Below, one piece after another: positions 1-5,441 of a stretch of DNA of 5,819 nucleotides. Position 1 is the first letter of the stretch, and every line of letters starts with the position of its first letter. This stretch comes from Parachlamydiaceae bacterium (GTDB lineage Bacteria > Chlamydiota > Chlamydiia > Chlamydiales > Parachlamydiaceae): NCBI GenBank assembly GCA_013815395.1, contig JACDGH010000021.1:11964-17782 (forward strand), written 5' to 3'. The translations under genes were made by a program, and so were the position numbers. The notes under the pieces were generated by a model. That model saw only the letters and a program-made list of their open reading frames with translations, was not told the DNA's origin and searched no databases.

Positions 1-904
1 ATTCATGTAAGGAATACAAGAGTAAAGGTAGAATATTTTCTTCAGGAGCTGCCCCTATAGTTTTACTTGCGATTTGTACATATTTTTGGAGTTGCTTGCC
101 CGCCTGTATGGCTTCTTCGATGGTGTTAAATTGGAATGTTTTTTTTATACCTGCACATGACCCTATAAAAACCCCATATGTAAGCCGCTTTCGGTCCTCA
201 TGCAGAAAGAATTTTGTGAGTAATCTTTGACAGCATTCCCACTTTTGCCATGTCGTTACAAATGGGTGATCTTTACTAGCTTCTTTTTGACAAAGAATTT
301 TGAGATTAGCGGGTAAAGTCATTTTTGCAAAATCACAAACACCTGATATCTTCTTTATAAACAGTGAACTTTCTTGAATCCCACCATTATTCCATAGCAA
401 AATGAGGCCTTCTGAGTAAATGCGGTGACAATATTTTTCAATCTTCTCCCATTTTGAAAGATATTCAGGTGGGAAATCTGCTAAAGTTTTCAATGTCTGT
501 AGAAGATCAAATATTTCTAGTTGGAAGAGCGTGTAAAAAGGTAATTTATGTAACAAGGGATGTGCATCTATCATATCATAGATTTGTTGGATATCCTCTT
601 CTGTAAAAGGCATAGATGGCATTTGTCTAATTTGTAAATCTTCTAAAAAAAGGTTGGGATTAGTTATTCTTTCAGGCAAGTATCTGAATTTGCGGGTAGG
701 CACTAATCCACTAATTTCATTTCTAAAATTTTCCAATTCAGGATCATTTCCCATAGGTATGGTCGCTTTCATAACTTGACTGATGACAGCATTAACTGGG
801 TAATCACTAGACTTCGATTGAGAGGGGATTGAATTCGCTGAAGGGCTTAGAAAATTGGAAGAAGTTTGAAATCTAGGTGAATTTGCATTAATTGAATAAC
901 TCAT
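1..904 (-). CDS. Putative secreted/effector-like protein, 3' end outside window; weak VPS9-like segment
   Basis: I translated this by hand. The minus frame stays open from the ATG at 902-904 to the window edge (301 codons, no stop), so the gene is real but truncated at its C-terminus by the window. An AAGAG ribosome site (911-915) lies six bases before the ATG. The first ~40 residues are rich in Ser, Asn and Pro and look disordered, as in many type III secreted proteins (inference). The rest looks helical and soluble, with no membrane segment. The last ~32 residues read as a helix followed by Pro-Glu-Glu-Asn-Ile-Leu-Pro and Leu-Leu-Leu-Tyr, which resembles the Ala-Asp-Asp-x-Leu-Pro-x-Leu-Ile-Tyr core of VPS9 Rab5 exchange factors, with Glu in place of the catalytic Asp. 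That assignment is weak, and the rest of such a domain would lie outside the window. It is the last gene of a four-gene co-directional run and is not a paralogue of the other three. Confidence 0.85.
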   Translation of the reverse strand, partial: MSYSINANSPRFQTSSNFLSPSANSIPSQSKSSDYPVNAVISQVMKATIPMGNDPELENFRNEISGLVPTRKFRYLPERITNPNLFLEDLQIRQMPSMPFTEEDIQQIYDMIDAHPLLHKLPFYTLFQLEIFDLLQTLKTLADFPPEYLSKWEKIEKYCHRIYSEGLILLWNNGGIQESSLFIKKISGVCDFAKMTLPANLKILCQKEASKDHPFVTTWQKWECCQRLLTKFFLHEDRKRLTYGVFIGSCAGIKKTFQFNTIEEAIQAGKQLQKYVQIASKTIGAAPEENILPLLLYSLHE

Positions 905-971
905 AAATAACTCTTTTTAATTATAACATTAGACTAAATATAAAAAATATCAACTATGAATTATCTATTTC

Positions 972-1883
972 TTAAACATCAACGAATTGGATATCGCAGG
1001 GATCCCATTCTGAATTAAATCGAGGAGATCTATTAGATTTCTCTTTAAAATCTTTTTTCAATATTCCTTGACTAATTTGAATGTGATTTTCACTAAATGT
1101 AAAAAAGCGCGGATTACATTTTTTTTGTTTTTGTTGAACATCAATCGGTAATGTGGCTTGAGCTAGGTGCAAGGTAACCCCTTTTTCTTCGGACCAAGAC
1201 GCTTCATCACATTCTTGCAGTTCCGGCTTCAATGGGTTAATAAGATTTATAAGACTTATAAAAGTATCACTTGCATTGCCAGTACAACGCATAACATTAT
1301 GTAAATTTTCATTTAAATAATAGATATTTTCTTTTGAAGAATCGATGGTATTCATGCTGAAATCTTCAAAAATTATTTTATATGTAAATTCGGCGTTTAT
1401 ATTGAGCAGCTCTTCCTCATCAATTACCCTCTCATTCTCTCCACCATCACTTTTGTAATGCGGACCAAGTATGCTTTTCATAAATGCTTTAGCAGATTTG
1501 AAGTTAGGCTGAGGAAGTTGTTGAATTGAATTCTCTATTTGCTTTAAATAACCAACCAGATTAATGGTCCTTAAAAAGTAAGCATTCGTCTTACCAGCAC
1601 ACAGCATTACCTGCTCTAAATTATTTTCTAAATCAGGTGGAATGCCTATAGTAGTATAATACTTTCTATTGTTAATAAGGGTATTAAAAACAGCGTTGTA
1701 TGTAGCATCAGCGTGCATTTCAAATGCATTTTGACATGCTTTGCTACATACTTTATCGCAGCGCTTCAGATTGCCTTTGAAGTGAGGCCCGAGTACGCTT
1801 TCCATATAGCCCCTGGCTAATTGACAGTCAGGCCCTGAAGATTGTGGGTGTGCATCATTATGTATTGTTCTAGGCGGTATCAT
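972..1883 (-). CDS. Lineage-specific paralogue with two copies of a Cys-rich ~95-residue module (303 aa)
   Basis: No family was recognised. Module 1 (about residues 22-114) has Ala-Arg-x-x-Met near its start, the cysteine cluster C42-x3-C46-x3-C50 followed by Gln-Asn-x-Phe, a Thr61-Tyr62 pair, and Met93-x-Cys95-x-Gly97 leading into a Phe-Leu-x-x-Ile-Asn-Leu helix. Module 2 (about 131-219) repeats this: Ala-Lys-x-Phe-Met, Leu-Gly-Pro-His as in module 1, Thr167-Tyr168, Met198-x-Cys200-x-Gly202 and Ile-Asn-Leu. Its cysteine cluster is replaced by an acidic stretch (about 149-158). The tail has Thr-Leu-His-Leu-Ala (237-241) and a Phe-Thr-Phe-Ser motif (261-264), both shared with the neighbouring 197-residue protein. 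There is no signal peptide or membrane segment. The start has an AGAGAA ribosome site upstream. The 83-base gap to the preceding gene allows either read-through or a separate promoter. Probably arose by intragenic duplication. Confidence 0.87.
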   Translation of the reverse strand: MIPPRTIHNDAHPQSSGPDCQLARGYMESVLGPHFKGNLKRCDKVCSKACQNAFEMHADATYNAVFNTLINNRKYYTTIGIPPDLENNLEQVMLCAGKTNAYFLRTINLVGYLKQIENSIQQLPQPNFKSAKAFMKSILGPHYKSDGGENERVIDEEELLNINAEFTYKIIFEDFSMNTIDSSKENIYYLNENLHNVMRCTGNASDTFISLINLINPLKPELQECDEASWSEEKGVTLHLAQATLPIDVQQKQKKCNPRFFTFSENHIQISQGILKKDFKEKSNRSPRFNSEWDPCDIQFVDV

Positions 1884-1966
1884 TAATTTCTCTGAAGTAA
1901 AGTTTTAAAAATGGTTTTCGAATAATTAGTAAGTAATTTTTACAAGCCCTTTAAAAAAGTATAGAA

Positions 1967-2560
1967 CTAGACATCTTCCATGTTGTGATCATCAAATTTA
2001 TTTATGGCTAAATCCGATTCACTCCATAATTTAAGTTTATTTTCAAGGCTTTTCTCTATGTCATCTGGGCTAAATGTAAAGCTAAAAGGTATTTTTATAG
2101 GTTTATCAATAATTTTTTCAGCTAAATGCAAAGTGATTTCTTTTCGTGCTTTCTTGGATTTCCTGGTGTTTGCTTGAGGGAAAAGTGTTAATGTAGGCAT
2201 CTTTAGGGTTTCTACAAGATTGATAGCCTTTAAAAAAAGTTGAGTTGTTCTACCAACACATAGCATGAGATTGTGCAACAAATCTTCTAAGTCATCAGCA
2301 TTTGCTCTACAGAAATGATTATTTTTAAGATGGTATATTATCTTTGTATAGGTGTTGATTGCATTTAAATTGAAAACTCGCTGGCAATTCCCTTCAAATA
2401 CATTTTGACAAGCATTTTGACAATTTTGATCACAAGGAGTAAGTTCTTGAAAACTTTGAGTGTTCGTAGAAAGGATCGCTTTCATAAAGAATCTCGCTTT
2501 ATTAAAGTCTGCCGTTGGAGGCAGCGGTAGAGTAAGATTATGGACTGCAGGTGAAATCAT
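1967..2560 (-). CDS. Lineage-specific Cys-rich paralogue, single module (197 aa)
   Basis: Unrecognised family; closest relative in the window is the 200-residue protein upstream. The two align without gaps from residue 17 to about 141, with 58 of 104 identical residues over 17-120 (hand count). The module has Ala-Arg-Phe-Phe-Met-Lys (22-27), C43-x3-C47-x3-C51, C59, Thr70-Tyr71 and Met99-x-Cys101-x-Gly103, then a Phe-Leu-Lys helix ending near 120. The spacing of the cysteines suggests metal binding or disulphides, but this is inference. After a Pro-containing linker comes a basic cluster (Lys/Arg-rich, 133-140), then Thr-Leu-His-Leu-Ala (143-147) and Phe-Thr-Phe-Ser-Pro-Asp-Asp-Ile (161-168), and an acidic C-terminus. 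There is no signal peptide or membrane helix. An AGAAG ribosome site precedes the ATG. The 51-base gap from the previous stop, with no clear promoter, fits co-transcription. Confidence 0.87.
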   Translation of the reverse strand: MISPAVHNLTLPLPPTADFNKARFFMKAILSTNTQSFQELTPCDQNCQNACQNVFEGNCQRVFNLNAINTYTKIIYHLKNNHFCRANADDLEDLLHNLMLCVGRTTQLFLKAINLVETLKMPTLTLFPQANTRKSKKARKEITLHLAEKIIDKPIKIPFSFTFSPDDIEKSLENKLKLWSESDLAINKFDDHNMEDV

Positions 2561-2611
2561 GAGCTTCTTTTTAAATTTAAGAGTAAATTAATGACGAAGT
2601 TTATAAAATAT

Positions 2612-3214
2612 CTAATCTTCAAAGATTTCAATGGATGAAGAATTCAGGTCTACGTTATGCACCTGCGGGACAGACTTTCTAAGTTCATTGTTAGCGCTTT
2701 TAGCTATGTCGTCAGGGCTAAATGTAAATCTATGGAAAATACGTGTTTTTTGTGCGGGATTACTGTTATTCGGAAGGATATTTTCATCTCTCTCTTTGCG
2801 TGCTTTTTTTGCTCGAGTTAAGTTTGCTTGAGGAGAGGGTGGCAGAGTCGAGCTTCTTAATGAATCAATAAGATCGAGAACTTTTAAAAATTTTTGAGTT
2901 TTCTGGCCTTCACAAAACATTATATTATGTACTTGATCTTCAAGAACATAAGATTTTGATTTTTTGAAAAAATGATTTTTAAGATGGGTAGCAATTAATT
3001 CATAAGTGTTTTTTGCATTTTGATTGAACACTCTTTGGCAATTCCCTACAAAAACATTTTGACAGGCACCTTGGCATTTTGAATTACAAGCTTGGAGTTC
3101 TGAAAAACGTTTGGGATGTATAGAAAGTATTGCTTTCATAAAGAATCTTGCTCTTTCGAGGTCTGCTGGGGGAGCTTGCGATACTGTAAAATTGCAGTTC
3201 ATTGTTGCTACCAT
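2612..3214 (-). CDS. Lineage-specific Cys-rich paralogue, single module, first gene of the run (200 aa)
   Basis: Unrecognised family. The layout is the same as in the next gene: Ala-Arg-Phe-Phe-Met-Lys (22-27), C43-x3-C47-x3-C51, C59, Thr70-Tyr71, Met99-x-Cys101-x-Gly103, a helix to about 120, a basic cluster (134-142), and Phe-Thr-Phe-Ser-Pro-Asp-Asp-Ile (163-170) about two residues later than in the neighbour because of a small linker insertion. It lacks the Thr-Leu-His-Leu-Ala stretch seen in the other two. The start at 3214 is supported by an AGGGA ribosome site eight bases upstream; a second Met at residue 5 is less well placed. It is the promoter-proximal gene of the four-gene minus-strand run. 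The base composition is strikingly AT-rich, unlike the enzyme genes to the right. A host-directed role is possible but not shown. Confidence 0.87.
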   Translation of the reverse strand: MVATMNCNFTVSQAPPADLERARFFMKAILSIHPKRFSELQACNSKCQGACQNVFVGNCQRVFNQNAKNTYELIATHLKNHFFKKSKSYVLEDQVHNIMFCEGQKTQKFLKVLDLIDSLRSSTLPPSPQANLTRAKKARKERDENILPNNSNPAQKTRIFHRFTFSPDDIAKSANNELRKSVPQVHNVDLNSSSIEIFED

Positions 3215-3295
3215 GAATTTTCCCTGACTATAAGAATAAAATAGAAATCGTCTTTTATAAAATGCGCATTGTAATTTTTTTATTTTTTTGAAGAT

Positions 3296-3322
3296 ATTAT
3301 ATTATTTTGCTTTACTATTCAA
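3296..3322 (-). promoter_or_regulatory. Possible promoter of the paralogue run
   Basis: On the minus strand a TATAAT (3296-3301) lies 15 bases downstream of TTGAAT (3317-3322). The -10 matches the consensus fully. The spacer is two bases short of ideal, and the region is AT-rich enough for chance matches. It would give a leader of about 75 bases before the ATG at 3214. The -35 sits in the centre of the palindrome at 3311-3329. Confidence 0.35.
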
Positions 3323-3329
3323 TAGTAAA
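3311..3329. repeat. Perfect 9+1+9 palindrome, operator-like
   Basis: TTTACTATT, one base, then AATAGTAAA: perfect 9-base arms around a single C at 3320. The one-base centre makes an RNA hairpin unlikely, so a dimeric repressor site is the better reading (inference). It covers the candidate -35 of the minus-strand run and lies about 100 bases upstream of the plus-strand tRNA promoter. Confidence 0.5.
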
Positions 3330-3429
3330 ATGCTTTTAAAAAGTTAAAAATAGATATGTTATATTAAATAATTTAATTTACAGTTTATTCTGTTGCCTCT
3401 CTAAAAAATACACAAAATTGATTTAGTGG

Positions 3430-3459
3430 TTGATAAAAAAAACAGATCTCATGTAGGAT
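3430..3459 (+). promoter_or_regulatory. Promoter for tRNA-Arg and downstream genes
   Basis: TTGATA (3430-3435) and TAGGAT (3454-3459) are separated by 18 bases. Transcription would start near 3466, about five bases before the mature tRNA. This spacing fits a tRNA promoter. No other promoter is evident between the tRNA and the two enzyme genes, so this one probably drives all three. Confidence 0.55.
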
Positions 3460-3471
3460 AGTCACTTCTCT

Positions 3472-3545
3472 GCACCGGTAGCTCAATTGGATAGAGTACC
3501 CGGCTACGAACCGGGCGGTTAGAGGTTCAAGCCCTCTCCGGTGCA
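3472..3545 (+). tRNA. tRNA-Arg (anticodon ACG)
   Basis: This is a complete 74-base cloverleaf. The acceptor stem GCACCGG pairs with CCGGTGC (3538-3544), with A3545 as discriminator. The D arm is 3481-3497. The anticodon stem is CCCGG/CCGGG around the loop CTACGAA, with anticodon ACG at 3506-3508. The T stem is AGAGG/CCTCT. A34 would be converted to inosine by TadA, letting it read CGU, CGC and CGA (established for bacterial tRNA-Arg ACG). CCA is not encoded and must be added after transcription. The start codon of the next gene follows with no gap. Confidence 0.97.
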
Positions 3546-4181
3546 ATGATTATTCAACCCTTCCCCTCAGGCCCCTTCGGCACTAACGCTTATGTCATTG
3601 CTTGTCCATTAACAAGACAAGCTGTGATCATTGATCCTGCTCCAGGCAGCTTTTCAAAGCTGACTGATTTTATCGCAAAAAATTCTCTAGTACCTACAGC
3701 CATCTGGCTGACCCATTCGCATTGGGATCATATCGTTGATACGGCAGCCGTAAAAGCTCAATACTCGATACCTGTAGCAATTCACACATTGGACGTTCCC
3801 AATTTGGAGCAGCCAGGCACAGATAAGTTGCCATGCTGGATGACCATTGAAGGAGTCACTCCGGATCAGTTAATTAAGGAAGGCGATCATTTAATTTGCG
3901 GTGCTTTGGATTTTGAAGTCATTCATACGCCTGGCCACACACCAGGCGGTGTGTGTTTTTATTGTCCAAAAGAGGGTGTGCTAATTTCAGGGGATACGCT
4001 TTTTAAAGGCACGATTGGCAACCTCTCATTTCCTACCTGCCAGCCTGAGGCAATGTGGATTTCTTTAGATAAATTAGCTAAATTGCCCGGGCATGTCCGT
4101 GTATTTCCAGGTCATGGTTTAAATACGACGATTGGACAAGAAGTGTGGCTGCCCAAGGCAAGACAGATTTTCGATAAATAA
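3546..4181 (+). CDS. MBL-fold metallo-hydrolase, glyoxalase II/YcbL type (211 aa)
   Basis: Soluble cytoplasmic zinc-dependent hydrolase of the metallo-beta-lactamase fold. The signature His57-x-His59-x-Asp61-His62 is intact, followed by His131 (Thr-Pro-Gly-His), Asp150 (Ser-Gly-Asp-Thr) and His190 (Phe-Pro-Gly-His-Gly), giving the full set of ligands for a two-metal site. Its length fits the short, single-domain glyoxalase II-like branch, which lacks the C-terminal substrate domain of classical GloB, so hydrolysis of S-lactoylglutathione or another thioester is possible but the substrate is not certain. The N-terminus (Pro-x-Gly-Pro-x-Gly-Thr-Asn) is typical of the family, which supports the ATG at 3546. 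That ATG directly follows the tRNA, and no ribosome site sits at normal spacing. The gene is probably co-transcribed with the tRNA and with the peroxiredoxin gene 30 bases downstream. Confidence 0.95.
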   Translation: MIIQPFPSGPFGTNAYVIACPLTRQAVIIDPAPGSFSKLTDFIAKNSLVPTAIWLTHSHWDHIVDTAAVKAQYSIPVAIHTLDVPNLEQPGTDKLPCWMTIEGVTPDQLIKEGDHLICGALDFEVIHTPGHTPGGVCFYCPKEGVLISGDTLFKGTIGNLSFPTCQPEAMWISLDKLAKLPGHVRVFPGHGLNTTIGQEVWLPKARQIFDK

Positions 4182-4201
4182 AAAATTCAAAAGAAACTTG
4201 T

Positions 4202-4205
4202 GAGG
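4202..4205 (+). promoter_or_regulatory. Ribosome binding site that fixes the peroxiredoxin start
   Basis: GAGG lies six bases before the ATG at 4212. An in-frame GTG at 4200 would add four residues, but it would overlap this site and has no good site of its own. I therefore place the start at 4212. Confidence 0.7.
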
Positions 4206-4211
4206 TTGATT

Positions 4212-4799
4212 ATGGGAACATTGGTAGGTAAACAGGCGCCTGATTTTAAAGCTAAAGCTGTGGTGGGCGGGCGCATCGTGGAAGATTTTTCTTTGATGCA
4301 TTTCCGAGGTAAATATGTTGTTTTCTTTTTTTATCCCCTCGATTTTACTTTTGTGTGTCCCACAGAATTGCATGCTTTCCAGGATATTTTAGAAGAGTTC
4401 GAAAAGCGCAATGCCCAAGTCATTGGCTGTTCCGTGGATAGTTGTTATTCCCATTTAGCTTGGCTAAATACTCCTCGCAATAAAGGCGGCATCCAGGGAA
4501 TTGATTATCCTTTAGTGTCCGACCTTACCCAACGCATTTCAGCCGATTACGATGTACTAATTCCCCATGAAGGTATCGCTTATCGCGGCTTATTCTTAAT
4601 TGATAAAGAAGGGCTTGTGCGCCATCAAGTCATTAATGACCTCCCCTTAGGGCGCTCCGTTGAAGAAGCTGTGCGCGTTTTAGATGCTTTGATTTATTTT
4701 GAGAAGCACGGGGAAGTGTGTCCGGCTAATTGGCAAAGAGGTAAGAAGAGCATGAAACCTACTCAAGAAGGCTTAGAGCAATATTACGCCAACAATTAG
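4212..4799 (+). CDS. ahpC: Typical 2-Cys peroxiredoxin (AhpC/TSA family, 195 aa)
   Basis: Cytoplasmic thiol peroxidase that reduces hydrogen peroxide and organic peroxides, normally recycled by thioredoxin or AhpF. The N-terminus reads Val-Gly-x-x-Ala-Pro-Asp-Phe. The active site is Tyr41-Pro-x-Asp-Phe-Thr-Phe-Val-Cys49-Pro-Thr-Glu, with Cys49 as the peroxidatic cysteine. The resolving cysteine is Cys170 in Val-Cys-Pro-Ala-Asn-Trp. Arg125 matches the conserved active-site arginine. A Gly-Gly-Ile-Gln segment (92-95) sits where eukaryote-like enzymes have Gly-Gly-Leu-Gly, and a C-terminal Tyr191-Tyr192 sits where they have Tyr-Phe. The length is normal. The start is the ATG at 4212, chosen over a GTG four codons earlier because of its ribosome site. 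It follows the hydrolase by 30 bases, probably in one transcript, and its stop overlaps the convergent gene by four bases. The symbol follows chlamydial usage; tsa would also fit. Confidence 0.97.
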   Translation: MGTLVGKQAPDFKAKAVVGGRIVEDFSLMHFRGKYVVFFFYPLDFTFVCPTELHAFQDILEEFEKRNAQVIGCSVDSCYSHLAWLNTPRNKGGIQGIDYPLVSDLTQRISADYDVLIPHEGIAYRGLFLIDKEGLVRHQVINDLPLGRSVEEAVRVLDALIYFEKHGEVCPANWQRGKKSMKPTQEGLEQYYANN

Positions 4800-5188
4800 G
4801 CCGATAACTCGGTTAAATAATCGTAAAAGTCCGCTTCATTGGTGATTAATATGCTATGGTGGATAGCGCATATAGGGGAGATGGCATCGATAATTTCCGA
4901 ATCCCCTACTCCCGGCAGACAAATTGCAGAAATGCGCGTAAGAGCAGCGTTTTTTAAGTTGTTAAGTCCTAGTAAGTAATCTTGATAACTAAAGCCTTCT
5001 TCGCGCACTCGAAAGAAAATCAGCTCGCGGTGATAAAGAAGAGCTTGAACCGCGTAATGCAAACCTCGACTTTGGGGAGGTGGATTGCCAAGAGCGTCTA
5101 GTAGTTGATCTAAACTATGACAAAAATAGGCAGTGCGGTAATCCCCCTTCTCAGCTTCTCCAAATAATGCCATTGTATAAGCATCCAT
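4796..5188 (-). CDS. Conserved hypothetical protein, probably Chlamydiae-specific (130 aa)
   Basis: I do not recognise a domain or catalytic motif. The protein is soluble, mixed helical, with no signal peptide or membrane segment. Visible landmarks are a Pro-Pro-Pro stretch (36-38), a Glu-Glu-Gly-Phe-Ser-Tyr motif (63-68), and a C-terminal part with Leu-Pro-Gly-Val-Gly-Asp (91-96), two adjacent His (110-111) and an acidic aromatic end. Base composition resembles the peroxiredoxin gene, not the AT-rich paralogues, which suggests an old core gene. From memory, C. trachomatis has a hypothetical gene (CT602) beside its peroxiredoxin (CT603); homology to it is a guess. The start is supported by the GGATGGG stretch upstream, by the promoter at 5230-5258 with a leader of about 35 bases, and by the lack of another in-frame ATG nearby. 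It converges on the peroxiredoxin gene with the two stops overlapping at 4796-4799. Confidence 0.85.
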   Translation of the reverse strand: MDAYTMALFGEAEKGDYRTAYFCHSLDQLLDALGNPPPQSRGLHYAVQALLYHRELIFFRVREEGFSYQDYLLGLNNLKNAALTRISAICLPGVGDSEIIDAISPICAIHHSILITNEADFYDYLTELSA

Positions 5189-5229
5189 AAATACCCATCC
5201 TATAAGACGATTATGATATTCTATATTTT

Positions 5230-5258
5230 ATTATAAAAGATATACTATGAATATTCAA
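5230..5258 (-). promoter_or_regulatory. Sigma70-type promoter of the 130-residue gene
   Basis: On the minus strand TTGAAT (5253-5258) and a perfect TATAAT (5230-5235) are separated by 17 bases. The predicted start near 5223 leaves a leader of about 35 bases before the ATG at 5188. This is the best-formed promoter in the window. Confidence 0.6.
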
Positions 5259-5271
5259 GTTAAAAATGGTA

Positions 5272-5436
5272 TTATGAATTAATGAGCTTTTCTTCAGGGA
5301 TAAAATAAACTAAATTAGAAAATTGACATAATACTTTGCATCCTACTCCCAAAAATAAAAATTTTTTTAGGGTTGCACTTATGTATCTAACCCAATTTCT
5401 TTGAATGCATTTTCCTTTGGGGATTAGATCCGCCAT
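5272..5436 (-). CDS. Doubtful small ORF (54 aa) with a hydrophobic stretch
   Basis: An ATG at 5434-5436 opens a 54-codon frame ending in TAA at 5272-5274. Residues 26-48 are hydrophobic and could form one membrane segment, flanked by Lys-Lys and later Glu-Glu. There is no convincing ribosome site at normal spacing, and an AT-rich stretch easily yields Phe/Lys/Leu codons by chance. The frame is open upstream for about ten more codons to a TAG. It begins just after the stop of the fragment at 5442-5648 in another frame, so it could also be the shifted tail of a decayed gene. It resembles no protein I know. Confidence 0.2.
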   Translation of the reverse strand: MADLIPKGKCIQRNWVRYISATLKKFLFLGVGCKVLCQFSNLVYFIPEEKLINS

Positions 5437-5441
5437 CTCTA

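Noticed and set aside
920..953. TATAAT (920-925) with TTGATA (948-953) as a promoter for the leftmost gene
   Set aside because: The spacer is 22 bases, too long for a sigma70 promoter, and the start would fall within the ribosome site, so co-transcription with the upstream genes is more likely.
2631..2831. Plus-strand open frame of 66 codons
   Set aside because: It lies wholly inside the 200-residue minus-strand gene, which has conserved paralogues and a ribosome site; this frame has no support of its own.
4119..4373. Minus-strand open frame of 84 codons
   Set aside because: It spans the hydrolase-peroxiredoxin junction, opposite two well-recognised genes, and its sequence looks like nothing known.
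5350..5375. CCC-A-run / T-run-GGG inverted repeat as a terminator
   Set aside because: The stem is almost all A-T with a small G-C end and uneven arms, and such stretches are expected by chance in this AT-rich DNA.
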